A stretch of DNA of 42,740 nt, from assembly GCA_947476295.1 (NCBI GenBank), contig CANJQC010000035.1, positions 1 to 42,740 of the forward strand, given 5' to 3'. How positions within the stretch are numbered: the first letter of the stretch is position 1; each line of letters starts with the position of its first letter. The position numbers and the translations under genes were made by a program. Below, piece after piece: positions 25,552-34,227 of this stretch. The notes below the pieces were generated by a model. That model was not told where the DNA came from. It saw only the letters and a list, made by a program, of their open reading frames with translations, and searched no databases. This stretch comes from Planctomycetaceae bacterium (GTDB lineage: Bacteria; Planctomycetota; Planctomycetia; Planctomycetales; Planctomycetaceae).

Positions 25552-26676
25552 TCAGGACAAGTGACTTTGTAGAGCAACGTCGATTTCCTGAAGGACTGTT
25601 TCGTCGCTTTCTACATTTAGGTGAGTTCGCACGGCCGCAATTGCTTTACGAGAACCAATTTGTCCAAGAGCCCATGCCGCAGCACCGCGAATCAAAGTTT
25701 CCGTGTCATCGAGTGCAGAGATGAGTGCCTGTTCTGCGGAGCTATCCTTTGCATTGCCAAGCACGATCGCAGCGTTTCGCAACAGCCCTGCTCTGCCCGG
25801 TCGGGATAAGGGAGAATCTTTGAAACGAATCTCGAACTGTTCGGCCGAGAGTGTCAGTAGTTCGCGACAGTCCACAGGATTCATCGACGGAAGATGCTGA
25901 AATTCCGGCAGCGTATCGTCAGGAGCAAATCGATTCCACGGGCAGACGTCCTGGCAAATATCACAGCCAAACAGCCACCCTCCGATGCCATTTCGAAGAT
26001 CAAGCGGTATCGGTTCCCTGCGATGTTCGATTGTCAGATAGCTGATGCATCGCCGCGCATCCAGAACGCCGGGTTCAGGAAATGCGTCGGTCGGGCAAGC
26101 GTCAAGGCAGCGTGTGCATGAACCACAGTAGTCTTGTTCGACAGGTTTGTCGTATCCAAGTTCCACGTCGGTGAGTACCGCACCCAAAAAGAACCAACTT
26201 CCGATCGCACGACTGATGAGCATCGTGTTCTTGCCGAACCACCCAATGCCTGCAAGTCGCGCAAAGTCGCGTTCAAGGAGCGGTGCGGTGTCGATTACGA
26301 CTCGGGTGCGTGCAGTCGGCACTTCTGTTCGCAGCAACTCGGCCAGTTTCTGCAGTCGCGGTTTCAGCACGTCATGGTAGTCCGCCGATCCCCAGGCATA
26401 CCGAGCGATGCGTCCCCCGCCTGCAGGCATTGCACCGTCGTTGTAATTCATCGCCGCCATGATGACGCTGCGAGTTCCCTGCATGACTCCATCCGGATGG
26501 CGGTAAGCATCCAGTCGGCGTTCCACCCATTTCATTTCGGCGGAATGGCCGTTGTCGATCCACTGCAGCAGTCTGTGAAATCCCGTCGGCGTAACAGCAG
26601 GGGTGATTCCGATCTGAGCGAAGCCAAGCTCGAACCCGAGGGATTTAAGGCGTTGTGATAGACAGTCAGAAGTCAT
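25552..26676 (-). CDS. queG: Epoxyqueuosine reductase
   Basis: QueG reduces epoxyqueuosine to queuosine in tRNA anticodons, using cobalamin and two 4Fe-4S clusters. The 374-residue protein has the DUF1730 region with catalytic-site VVIDTAPLLERD (D129), GIGWFGKN, the ferredoxin-like cysteines C184, C187, C190, C194 and C238, C241, C245 (CDICQDVCPWN), and a C-terminal HEAT-like repeat (SALDDTETLIRGAAAWALGQI). The length fits the longer QueG form. It lies 148 nt downstream of the dioxygenase-like gene on the same strand, so it may be the last gene of the his-containing unit. Confidence 0.95.
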   Translation of the reverse strand: MTSDCLSQRLKSLGFELGFAQIGITPAVTPTGFHRLLQWIDNGHSAEMKWVERRLDAYRHPDGVMQGTRSVIMAAMNYNDGAMPAGGGRIARYAWGSADYHDVLKPRLQKLAELLRTEVPTARTRVVIDTAPLLERDFARLAGIGWFGKNTMLISRAIGSWFFLGAVLTDVELGYDKPVEQDYCGSCTRCLDACPTDAFPEPGVLDARRCISYLTIEHRREPIPLDLRNGIGGWLFGCDICQDVCPWNRFAPDDTLPEFQHLPSMNPVDCRELLTLSAEQFEIRFKDSPLSRPGRAGLLRNAAIVLGNAKDSSAEQALISALDDTETLIRGAAAWALGQIGSRKAIAAVRTHLNVESDETVLQEIDVALQSHLS

Positions 26677-26824
26677 GGTTACTCATCATCAGCTGGTCAG
26701 TTATTGTTCTTAGAGTACCTATCGCAGGTTGAGACCAGCGGTTGATAAGCCGCGCCAGCCCACCATCTTTCTCGACGACAACGCTCGGCCGGCGCTCGCA
26801 TTGCTCGCTCGGCCCACCCAAACT

Positions 26825-27607
26825 TTACAGACTCTCCAGATGCCTCCGACCAATAGGGGCGACGTCATTCGCGGCGATACGCTGCAACGGCGAATACTGC
26901 GGATGTCGGCCTTCCTTGTAAGGATCGTTGCTGCGGGTGTTGTAGCAGCAAATGAACGCCCAGCGAGGTTTCTCACTGATGTTCTGATCAGACCGATGCA
27001 GCGTATTGCCGTGAAACAGAACGGCCGATCCCGGTTCCATTTCTACATGCACCAATTCCATTCGTTGCAGAGCCGCATTGACGCGTTCCATATCGGCACC
27101 AGTTTGATCACCACGTTTGATGTGATCAATCCGGCCCATGCGGTGTGAACTCCGAAGAACCTGAAGGCATCCGTTTTCTTTGGTCGCACGATCGACCGCA
27201 AACATGCAACTGGCCATATCGGGCAACAGACAGCCATTGTTGTACCAGTAGCCGTAATCCTGATGCCATGTCCATGCACCTCCGACGCGCGGTTCCTTCA
27301 GGATCATCTTGTGGTGGTAGTGATAAACTTCATCGCCAAGCAGCGATTCCATCGCTGTGACCAGTGGCTCCGCCTGCACAATGGCGGAGTAAATCGAATC
27401 TGCGGGCAGTTCGTTTTCCACGACAATATCCACCGATCCACCTTCGCCATCGGCACGAGATGTTCGAGACGCCGTGAGTTCATGATCACGCCGGGCGATT
27501 ATTCCGAGCAATTTGGTTTCTTCGGAATCGAGCAGGTTTTCGACGACGATGTAGCCGTCGCGATCAAACGCTTCGATGGCGTCCAGCGTCAGGAATCCTT
27601 CTTTCAT
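26825..27607 (-). CDS. Phytanoyl-CoA dioxygenase family protein
   Basis: The 260-residue protein is an Fe(II)/2-oxoglutarate oxygenase of the PhyH type. Metal ligands are H115 and D117 in TWHQDYGYW and the distal H204 in HGNTLHRSDQN; R215 in KPRWAFICCYN is the likely 2-oxoglutarate anchor. The N-terminal FDRDGYIVVENLLD is typical of the family. Bacterial members hydroxylate diverse small molecules and the substrate cannot be read here. Its ATG lies 7 nt after the hisA stop, so it is almost certainly co-transcribed with hisA, which is an unusual partner. Confidence 0.88.
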   Translation of the reverse strand: MKEGFLTLDAIEAFDRDGYIVVENLLDSEETKLLGIIARRDHELTASRTSRADGEGGSVDIVVENELPADSIYSAIVQAEPLVTAMESLLGDEVYHYHHKMILKEPRVGGAWTWHQDYGYWYNNGCLLPDMASCMFAVDRATKENGCLQVLRSSHRMGRIDHIKRGDQTGADMERVNAALQRMELVHVEMEPGSAVLFHGNTLHRSDQNISEKPRWAFICCYNTRSNDPYKEGRHPQYSPLQRIAANDVAPIGRRHLESL

Positions 27608-27614
27608 TTTTGCT

Positions 27615-28358
27615 TCATGCTTTCAAAAATGCAATCGCTTCCCGAACGCTGATCGTACCTTCATAAATCGCGCGACCTGTGATGGCACCGATGAGATTAG
27701 GATGCGAGGCTGCAATCTTCTTGAGGGCAGCAATGTCATCCATCGTCGTCACGCCTCCGGATGCGATCACCGGCAGACCCATGTCGGCCAGTATGCAAAA
27801 ATCATCCAGAGTCTGTTGGTCAATGCCCTGCATCATGCCGTCGTTCGCGATGTTTGTATAGATCACAGCCGCAAGTGGCAGGCCGACGAATCTCTGGGCC
27901 AGCTCTGTTACAGAAACTTTGGAAACTTCCAGCCATCCGTCAGTCGCGACCATCGAATCCCGAGCATCCAGACCCAGCGCCAGTTGATTCGGGAACCTTG
28001 CACACATTTCAGCGAACCAATCCGGCTCGCGGAGCGCCTTGGTGCCGATGATCACGCGATCGACACCGGTCTGATCGATGGTGGAGCGCACGCTGTCTTC
28101 GCTGCGAATGCCGCCACCGAGCTGACAAGGCAATCCGGTGGCCGTGATGATTCGCCGCACGACGTCCTGATTCACTGGACGTCCGGCTTTTGCACCGTCA
28201 AGGTCCACCAAATGCAGCCGTTTGGCACCTTCATCGCGCCAACGCAGCGCCATCTCGACCGGGTCATCGGAGAATACGGTTCTGTCGTCATAGTTTCCCT
28301 GACGAAGTCGAACGCATCGACCTTCCAAGAGATCGATCGCGGGAAGAAGCTGGAGCAT
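27615..28358 (-). CDS. hisA: ProFAR isomerase (HisA)
   Basis: HisA is the phosphoribosylformimino-5-aminoimidazole carboxamide ribotide isomerase of histidine biosynthesis. It is a TIM barrel of 247 residues with the catalytic aspartates in [13 protein letters not shown] (strand 1) and in the strand-5 segment ALGLDARD, and phosphate-binding glycines in QLGGGIRS and VIASGGV. C-terminal [11 protein letters not shown] is typical. It follows hisH after 192 nt containing palindromic repeats and precedes the dioxygenase-like gene by 7 nt. Length is normal. Confidence 0.96.
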   Translation of the reverse strand: MLQLLPAIDLLEGRCVRLRQGNYDDRTVFSDDPVEMALRWRDEGAKRLHLVDLDGAKAGRPVNQDVVRRIITATGLPCQLGGGIRSEDSVRSTIDQTGVDRVIIGTKALREPDWFAEMCARFPNQLALGLDARDSMVATDGWLEVSKVSVTELAQRFVGLPLAAVIYTNIANDGMMQGIDQQTLDDFCILADMGLPVIASGGVTTMDDIAALKKIAASHPNLIGAITGRAIYEGTISVREAIAFLKA

Positions 28359-28422
28359 GAAGGGAACTTCAGGTGTGAATTTTTGGGGAACGGTGTGTGA
28401 GCTTTGGAAATGCGAGTTCAGC

Positions 28423-28472
28423 CTCTCCGCCGTTCCTGTTGAACTACTGAAATCAACACAAATGGCGGAGAG
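28423..28472. repeat. Nested inverted repeat between hisH and hisA
   Basis: CTCTCCGCC at 28423-28431 is the reverse complement of GGCGGAGAG at 28464-28472, and an inner TGTTGA/TCAACA pair lies inside the loop. Together with the larger palindrome beginning at 28484 it nearly fills the hisH-hisA gap. Confidence 0.6.
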
Positions 28473-28483
28473 CCCGGTTTCAA

Positions 28484-28571
28484 CAGGGTGGGACCAGCGA
28501 GCGCCGACCCAACTTAATCGGCGTCGAACACGGCAGGCCGGCGCAGCCTTTCAGCCGCTGGTCCCACCCTG
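28484..28571. repeat. 16-bp inverted repeat that overlaps the hisH 3' end
   Basis: Positions 28484-28499 are the exact reverse complement of 28556-28571, and an inner GCGCC/GGCGC pair (28501-28505 with 28540-28544) adds to the stem. The right arm and its flank resemble the minus-strand right side of the 3812-3839 element at 16 of 18 positions. The hisH stop codon (28551-28553) lies inside the element, so its arm codes for the last HisH residues. Confidence 0.8.
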
Positions 28572-29225
28572 CGATCTGTTGAGTCTTTGCACACTTGTCG
28601 TCGCCTCCACCGTCACCGCCAGAAAATTCTTCAGCAACTGCATTCCACACGACTGACTTTTTTCCGGATGGAACTGAGTCGCCATGACATTGCCTTTTGC
28701 GACTACTGAAACGAACGGACGGCCATAGTCGGTTGTGGCAGCAATCCATGATTGATCTGTCGGAACGACGTGGTAGCTATGAACGAAGTAAAACCAAGGC
28801 TCTGGGCCAAGACTCCGGAAAATACCGTGATCGGGCTGCGCACTTCGGTCCAGTTGATTCCAGCCCATGTGCGGAATCTTGTATTCGGCGGGCAAGTCAA
28901 AACGCTGAACGATGCCGGGGATGATTTTGAGCCCGTCGTGTTCGCCGTCTTCAAGTGACACATCCATGAGCAACTGCAATCCCAGACAGATTCCCAGAAA
29001 AGGCCGGTCAGCCGCAATATGGTCTTTGATAACACCAATCAGATCCTGTTGACGCAGAGCCGCAATTGCATCTCGAAACGCCCCGACACCCGGCAACACA
29101 ACGCGCGTCGCCGCAGCAATCTCGGCTGGCTGAGAACTGATGATCGCGGGTTCTCCAATGCGTTCAAATGCTTTCTGGACGCTTCTAAGATTTCCCATTC
29201 CGTAGTCAATGATGATGGTCGCCAT
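28551..29225 (-). CDS. hisH: Imidazole glycerol phosphate synthase subunit HisH
   Basis: HisH is the glutaminase subunit that delivers ammonia to HisF in histidine biosynthesis. The 224-residue protein has the catalytic C80 in GICLGLQ and the H186/E188 pair in TQFHPEKSQ, with the N-terminal [10 protein letters not shown] and PGVGAF motifs. The usual C-terminus (about LLKNFL, residue 202) is followed by about 20 extra residues ending NRSQGGTSG. The last six of these are encoded by one arm of the palindromic repeat at 28484-28571. It starts 3 nt after the stop of the zinc-ribbon gene, so the two are probably translationally coupled. Confidence 0.95.
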   Translation of the reverse strand: MATIIIDYGMGNLRSVQKAFERIGEPAIISSQPAEIAAATRVVLPGVGAFRDAIAALRQQDLIGVIKDHIAADRPFLGICLGLQLLMDVSLEDGEHDGLKIIPGIVQRFDLPAEYKIPHMGWNQLDRSAQPDHGIFRSLGPEPWFYFVHSYHVVPTDQSWIAATTDYGRPFVSVVAKGNVMATQFHPEKSQSCGMQLLKNFLAVTVEATTSVQRLNRSQGGTSG

Positions 29226-29228
29226 AAC

Positions 29229-30185
29229 TTACAGTCTGATTTCAAAGTCGTTCTTGCCGGTTGCAGAGACTGTGACAGTGGGTGTGCCTTCCACGAGCGG
29301 TAGAGGAGACCCACTAGGACCAAGCACAACAATGTCATATTTGCCTTCGGGAGCGCCTTCGAATGGAATCTCGTAAATCAGCCTGTATGAGCCATCCTTA
29401 GTGGTCATTCCTTCTGCTGAGCTTCGTTTATCTTCAAGACCTTCCGAGACTGGGAAGAATTGTACGCGAAGCCCCTCGACCGGTGTCGTTTGTGATACAA
29501 CTTTACCGGTTACCTGATACAGCGGCAGGCCATTGTAGACGTCTCGAGTTGTGTACCAAATGTAGCCATAAAGGAGTACGGCAATAGTAGCTGCAATCGG
29601 GCCAGCCTTTTTTAGCAGAAATTCCATCAGCAATGCGCGTTGCTCAGCGACCTTAGCGTCTTTCGCACTGACTGTCGGGGCGTTCGCGGAATCTCGCTTC
29701 TGCTGGTATGTACGCGACAGGGCGTTTGCTGCGGTGCCGACTGTCTTTTCTGCAACTGCTGTGGTCGCGGGCCTGTTGAGCTCTGACGCAGAATCTCTCG
29801 TACGATCCTTCTTCTTTCCTGCGTTAAAGTCGCGCATGAGTTCCGCGACGGATGGTTTCTTGTCCGTGACGGCAGGCGTAGACCGTACGGCTGAAGCGCG
29901 TCCCGCAGCAGCCAAGCCATTCAAGACGTCCAGTGGATCAGAATCTTGATCGTCACTAACTTCAGGCGTCAATTCGATCGGCATGTCCACATGATCAACT
30001 GGCGCATCGACACGAGCGGATGTTTTTGCAACTCCGTAAACCTCGACTTCAACATCAACATATTCCGCAGGGAAAGGGATCACGAATTCCGTTTTGCACT
30101 TCGGACATTTTCCGTTGGTGCCAGCTTTTTCGTCCTTGATTTTCAGTACAGATTCGCAGCTGCGGCAGGTGTATCGAATGGTCAT
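29229..30185 (-). CDS. Zinc-ribbon, membrane helix and CarboxypepD_reg-like protein
   Basis: The 318-residue protein starts with a zinc ribbon (C7, C10, C27, C30; YTCRSCES and GKCPKCKTEF). A long polar, low-complexity linker follows (about 45-190), then one transmembrane helix (about 194-211), then a beta-rich C-terminal domain (YQVTGKVVSQTTPVEGLRV, GSYRLIYEI, GKYDIVVLG) resembling carboxypeptidase-regulatory-like domains. The zinc ribbon would be cytoplasmic and the beta domain outside. I know of no assigned function for this arrangement, which recurs in planctomycetes. It is the first gene of the unit running into hisH, with only 3 nt between them. Confidence 0.8.
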   Translation of the reverse strand: MTIRYTCRSCESVLKIKDEKAGTNGKCPKCKTEFVIPFPAEYVDVEVEVYGVAKTSARVDAPVDHVDMPIELTPEVSDDQDSDPLDVLNGLAAAGRASAVRSTPAVTDKKPSVAELMRDFNAGKKKDRTRDSASELNRPATTAVAEKTVGTAANALSRTYQQKRDSANAPTVSAKDAKVAEQRALLMEFLLKKAGPIAATIAVLLYGYIWYTTRDVYNGLPLYQVTGKVVSQTTPVEGLRVQFFPVSEGLEDKRSSAEGMTTKDGSYRLIYEIPFEGAPEGKYDIVVLGPSGSPLPLVEGTPTVTVSATGKNDFEIRL

Positions 30186-30491
30186 TCAACTACTCGGACG
30201 AATTCACAAAAGCGGACTTGCGAAGCCACAGGCTCGCACAACAGGAAAAAACAAAATCGGCAGTTTACGAGAATTCCCGCCCCTTAGCTGACATTAAGGC
30301 AGCAGCGGAAAAATAATATACCAACTCGACGCACCAGCGAGGCACTGCACGCTTGTTTTCTCGCTGACGCATTGGGATGTTGTGGACGGTGGACAAAAAA
30401 ACGCCAAGTCGGCGAGTAATCGGCGACATGGCGACGATCTGTCCATCGAATGCGATGCGAACGTAGTACCAAACAGACAATTCGCAAAACA
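30186..30491. other. 306-nt gap upstream of the zinc-ribbon gene
   Basis: No gene is supported; the minus-strand frames that cross it (30265-30492 and 30284-30547) read like non-coding sequence. There are small inverted words (GTCGGCGAG and CGGCGAC near 30409-30428) but no strong hairpin. It should hold the promoter of the zinc-ribbon-hisH-hisA unit. Confidence 0.4.
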
Positions 30492-31631
30492 TCAGAAGTT
30501 CTGAACAGGAATCTGGCCCTGGATATTCCCAAGTGCCTGCCAGACATTCAATCCGATGGATTGTCCTATCGGGCGAGCTGAACCGTCCGCCATACCGACT
30601 TGAACGACGTCGTCATGCGGAGAGCCGGCGTAGGCATAGTTCTGCCGTTTATTTGGTCCAATTAATGTGGAGACCAGCGTCGCAGGACCGCCCCAAGCCC
30701 AGCCATCACTTGCAACCTGAAGGACCGTTCGATTTTGTGGCAGCAATCTAAGGGTTTCAAATCGCTCTGCTTCAGCGATCATTATGGTCTGCGTCGTTCC
30801 GTCTTTGATATCTGCAATTCGAACAGAACTATTGGCGTAGAACATTCCAATGTTCTGGCTTTGTTGATTGTAATTGTAAAGAAGGGTCGTGCCTATTCCG
30901 ATTGTGTTCGAGGCGCTGTTCGCGACGCTCAATTGAGCAGGGGTCAAATCCCACAGTGAGCGTGTCAAGTCGTAAAACAGAATGCCTGATCCAGCACATC
31001 CTGCGTAGTCAGTTCCACCGCCTCTCAAACCTGGAGGGTTGGCCAGTTTAACCACAGCGTCTGTGTCAAGGTATTTGTTGAGCGCAAATTTCTTGATGTC
31101 CAGACGGGATCGCCGCGATGGACAGTAAAATGTCGGAATTTCCGTCTGAGCAGGCGCGTAACCAAGAAATAACCAAGGGGTTGCTAGCTGATTATCGAAT
31201 GTAATCTCAGCATTTCCAAAGACGTTGTAATCTGGCCGCCAAAGCTGATAAACGCCTCCCTGTTCGATGTACGGCAAGATGTGAAACATCCAACTGACCC
31301 CCTGATATCCCAGAGTCTGAATGTTGCTGTATGGCTCGAACTGAGAAACATATTGCGGTAACGTCGTGCTTGGAGGATTGGTCAAAACGTTGTTCGTATT
31401 GAACCATGTTGTCACGATCTGGCCTGGAGGAAACACATTGTGAGTGTCATGGTAATTGTGCATTCCCAGCACCATCTGCTTTAGATTGTTCAGGCACCGA
31501 GACTTATTCGCCGCTTCGCGGGCGCGTTGCACAGCCGGAAGCAGAATGGCGATCAGAATGGCGATGATGGCAATCACGACGAGGAGTTCAATCAGAGTGA
31601 ACCCCCGCGTCCTTCGACGAAGAGAACGCAT
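30492..31631 (-). CDS. DUF1559 protein with pseudopilin-like N-terminus (3)
   Basis: From the ATG at 31631, supported by AAGGGAG 8 nt upstream, the product has 379 residues. It begins [10 protein letters not shown] and [21 protein letters not shown], then [23 protein letters not shown]. The C-terminal segment [19 protein letters not shown] is the family's H-X9-DG region. The upstream open frame to 31712 is not needed. It is the third DUF1559 gene in the window and the one most distant in sequence from the other two. Function is unknown. Confidence 0.92.
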   Translation of the reverse strand: MRSLRRRTRGFTLIELLVVIAIIAILIAILLPAVQRAREAANKSRCLNNLKQMVLGMHNYHDTHNVFPPGQIVTTWFNTNNVLTNPPSTTLPQYVSQFEPYSNIQTLGYQGVSWMFHILPYIEQGGVYQLWRPDYNVFGNAEITFDNQLATPWLFLGYAPAQTEIPTFYCPSRRSRLDIKKFALNKYLDTDAVVKLANPPGLRGGGTDYAGCAGSGILFYDLTRSLWDLTPAQLSVANSASNTIGIGTTLLYNYNQQSQNIGMFYANSSVRIADIKDGTTQTIMIAEAERFETLRLLPQNRTVLQVASDGWAWGGPATLVSTLIGPNKRQNYAYAGSPHDDVVQVGMADGSARPIGQSIGLNVWQALGNIQGQIPVQNF

Positions 31632-31841
31632 AAAAAATCTCCCTTGCTGACTGCGGATATCAAAAATAGAGTCAAACGACCACAATGCCCGAAACACACG
31701 CGGATCGGTCAATCTTATGATCCCTGAACCATCTCAGTATTGTTCAGTTTTTTTCAGGTCTGACACATATCATTCCCGAAAATTTGTACTATCTGGGTAA
31801 AAAACCTGATGATTTCTTCTATATTTCACCGCAAAAACACC

Positions 31842-32960
31842 TCAGACAGGCGGATTCTTGGCGAGGTGACACAAAATCGCAGCTCCTTCACGGATCAGAT
31901 CGTCTTCCGCCGCAAACGAAATTCGGAAATGTGAATCCGATGGACTGAACACGTTGCCGGGAATGATCAGCAGATTGTTGCGAATTGCTTCAGCCACGAA
32001 TTCCGAACCGGTCCCCCACGGAGCTTTGAGAAAAAGATAAAATGCCCCTTGACCGCCCTGAATTTCGAAGTCGTCTTTGAGCAAACTCACAATCAATTCC
32101 CGTTTGCGACGATAGTCCTCCACATGGTCCTGCAAATCGATCTCCCACGCTGTCACACCTGCCCATTGTACCGGATGCGGCGCACAGACAAATGTGAATT
32201 GCTGAAGTTTCAACATCTGCTGAATGACGTATTGCGGCCCGTGTATATAGCCCAGCCGCAGCCCTGTCATCGAATGCGACTTACTGAATCCGTCGATGAC
32301 GATCGTGCGATCGTTCCATTCTGCGGGACTGTGAAATGTTTCCTCATAGCAAAAGACACGGTAGATTTCGTCACTGATCAGAGCGATGTTTTTCTCAGCT
32401 GCGAGTTCAGCCAGCGCTTTCACTTCCGCAGCCGACGCAACGGCACCTGTTGGATTAGCCGGGCTGTTGAACAGAATGACTTTGGTTTTCGGCGTGATGG
32501 CTCTGCGAACATCTTCGATTCGAATCCTGAAGTCCGGATACGTTGAAACCTGCACGACATTGCCGCCAGCCAGCGTCGTTAAGTGTTGATACATCACGAA
32601 CCACGGGTCAAACACGATCACTTCGTCGCCGGGATTGATGAGCGTACAAAGTGCCAGCATTAGTGCACCGCTGGTGCCGGATGTTACGAAGACTTTTCGA
32701 TCTGCATGATGATAGCGCTCGTCGATATCTTTCTGCAGCAGACTCAACAGCGGCGCAATTCCCTGCGTCTGACTGTAGGCATTCTTCCCGTCCTGAACAG
32801 CTTTGCACAGGGCATCCTTGATTGGTTGAGGCGTATCGAAATGCGGTTGACCAATGCTCAAATTGATCGGTTTTGTCATCGTCGCAGCGAGGTCAAACAC
32901 TTTCCGAATTCCAGACGCATCGATCCTGTGCATCCGGTCTGCAATCCACGATTCGCTCAC
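31842..32960 (-). CDS. Class I/II PLP-dependent aminotransferase
   Basis: The 372-residue protein is an aspartate-aminotransferase-fold enzyme. Visible features are NLSIGQPHFDTP, VTSGTSGALMLAL (cofactor phosphate site), FNSPANPTGAV, the aspartate in ISDEIYRVF, and the PLP lysine in GFSKSHSMTGLRLGY. RISFA near the C-terminus supplies the carboxylate-binding Arg. No ATG is well placed: I chose the GTG at 32960 (VSESWIADRM) because AAGAAAG lies 6 nt upstream and homologues start near this motif; a TTG at 33020 is the farthest possibility. The amino acid specificity is not evident from neighbours. Confidence 0.9.
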   Translation of the reverse strand: MSESWIADRMHRIDASGIRKVFDLAATMTKPINLSIGQPHFDTPQPIKDALCKAVQDGKNAYSQTQGIAPLLSLLQKDIDERYHHADRKVFVTSGTSGALMLALCTLINPGDEVIVFDPWFVMYQHLTTLAGGNVVQVSTYPDFRIRIEDVRRAITPKTKVILFNSPANPTGAVASAAEVKALAELAAEKNIALISDEIYRVFCYEETFHSPAEWNDRTIVIDGFSKSHSMTGLRLGYIHGPQYVIQQMLKLQQFTFVCAPHPVQWAGVTAWEIDLQDHVEDYRRKRELIVSLLKDDFEIQGGQGAFYLFLKAPWGTGSEFVAEAIRNNLLIIPGNVFSPSDSHFRISFAAEDDLIREGAAILCHLAKNPPV

Positions 32961-33113
32961 AAGTCGCTTTCTTGATATTTGAATGACGGCACAATCACTT
33001 TCCGTTTTCACTCCACTCAATTCTGACGACTATAACTCAACCACACAAGGAGCTTAAAATGGATGTGCAGGCTGCGAAAAGTCCTTTCCGGAAGAAAAGG
33101 CCTGCCTGTTCTC

Positions 33114-33797
33114 TTAAGCCGCCCGCGCACGTCGTGGTTTGGTAGTGAGTCGATACGTGATTGCGTTGCCTTGTTTGCCGCAGACGCTGAAGAATTCCAT
33201 GCGGCGAAAACAAAAGGCGGCTTTCTGAGCCAGCCAGCGGGGCATGCCGGACGCCGTCACCAGATCCGACGTGGTAAATTCATTGGCAAGCTGGATATCG
33301 AGCGCCTTCCACAGATCAGCCGCGGTCTTTAGCTGCACTTGCCGCTGAACTTCGACCAGAGTGCGTTCGGCGACTGAGTATTTCTTCTTCCATGAACTGC
33401 GTGCTGTCGGTGGTATTCGAATTTCTTCCTGCTCCGTCAGCAGCACATCCAGCCGAAGGCGTGGATGAGGAAATGCTCCGAAGTGAACAAGCTCCACAAA
33501 TACATGTGCCAGTGTTTGACGCACCGGGCTGTAGCGGGAACTAACGACATCTCCGCCCTGACGATGCAGCTTCGTGATCTTCTTGCGGGCTGCCAGCGGC
33601 TTGACAACGATAACCTGATGAGATTCCAGCAGGCAGGGAATCTTGTCGCGAATTGCTGACAGCGACGCACACTGGATCTCAATCAGGCGTCCGCGTTTGT
33701 CGATCGCATCGATCCGAAACTGATCGACCTCGATTTCATGTCGGTCTTCAGCGGCAACGTAGTATGCTTTGAGTTGCGAGTGCAGAGCTGTAGCCAC
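33114..33797 (-). CDS. Uncharacterised protein with D-x(n)-EIQ motif
   Basis: I do not recognise a named family. The 227-residue product starts with a GTG that has AGGAAG 7 nt upstream. Near the N-terminus EVDQFRIDAIDKRGRLIEIQ is followed by SAIRDKIPCLLESHQVIVVKPLAARKKI. The spacing of Asp and a beta-strand E-I-Q resembles PD-(D/E)xK nuclease-like folds, where a Gln can replace the Lys. The C-terminal half (about 135-225) is predicted helical and basic, possibly a winged-helix-like region (AERTLVEVQRQ, FTTSDLVTASGMPRWLAQK). A nucleic-acid-linked function is only a suggestion. It stands alone between the aminotransferase and a small membrane protein. Confidence 0.65.
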   Translation of the reverse strand: MATALHSQLKAYYVAAEDRHEIEVDQFRIDAIDKRGRLIEIQCASLSAIRDKIPCLLESHQVIVVKPLAARKKITKLHRQGGDVVSSRYSPVRQTLAHVFVELVHFGAFPHPRLRLDVLLTEQEEIRIPPTARSSWKKKYSVAERTLVEVQRQVQLKTAADLWKALDIQLANEFTTSDLVTASGMPRWLAQKAAFCFRRMEFFSVCGKQGNAITYRLTTKPRRARAA

Positions 33798-33867
33798 TGG
33801 CAGACTTCCTTGTCTTTCGCGGTGATCGCGTATTGCGGTGTCTGTCGATCGCCCTTCATTCCGCTGA

Positions 33868-34056
33868 TCAGCGAATGTCTTTGAGGCAGTTGATGCCCAT
33901 GTAGATGACTAGTCCGGCTGCAAGGATCAGCATGATGTCCCAGACCATCTGGCCGCCGAACGGCACGCCGAGCGCAAGGTCCAGAATCGCGGCGACTCCC
34001 ATCAGTCCAGCAACTCCCAGTGATCCGAAAACCATGTTACGGGCCTGACCGGCCAT
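33868..34056 (-). CDS. Small membrane protein, two helices
   Basis: This 62-residue protein starts MAGQARNMVFGSLG. The ATG at 34056 has GGTGGAG 8 nt upstream, a strong site that decides against the TTG at 34113. Two hydrophobic helices (about 11-28 and 37-54) are joined by a short loop (GVPFGGQM). It resembles small planctomycete hypothetical proteins. It lies between the EIQ-motif gene and the histidine kinase gene on the same strand. No function is known to me. Confidence 0.65.
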   Translation of the reverse strand: MAGQARNMVFGSLGVAGLMGVAAILDLALGVPFGGQMVWDIMLILAAGLVIYMGINCLKDIR

Positions 34057-34227
34057 TGTGAAGACTCCACCTGAAACGTTGCGGGCTGTTCGAACTCCCG
34101 GAGTATAATTCAATCTCGGGGGGTCATTCCAGTCTGTTTACCCCACGATAATCGTGTTCGACGATTGTTTTCCCGGCGATCGCCACATTCGTTAGTGGCT
34201 GGACTGAATTCAGGGCCTGCCGCAGTA

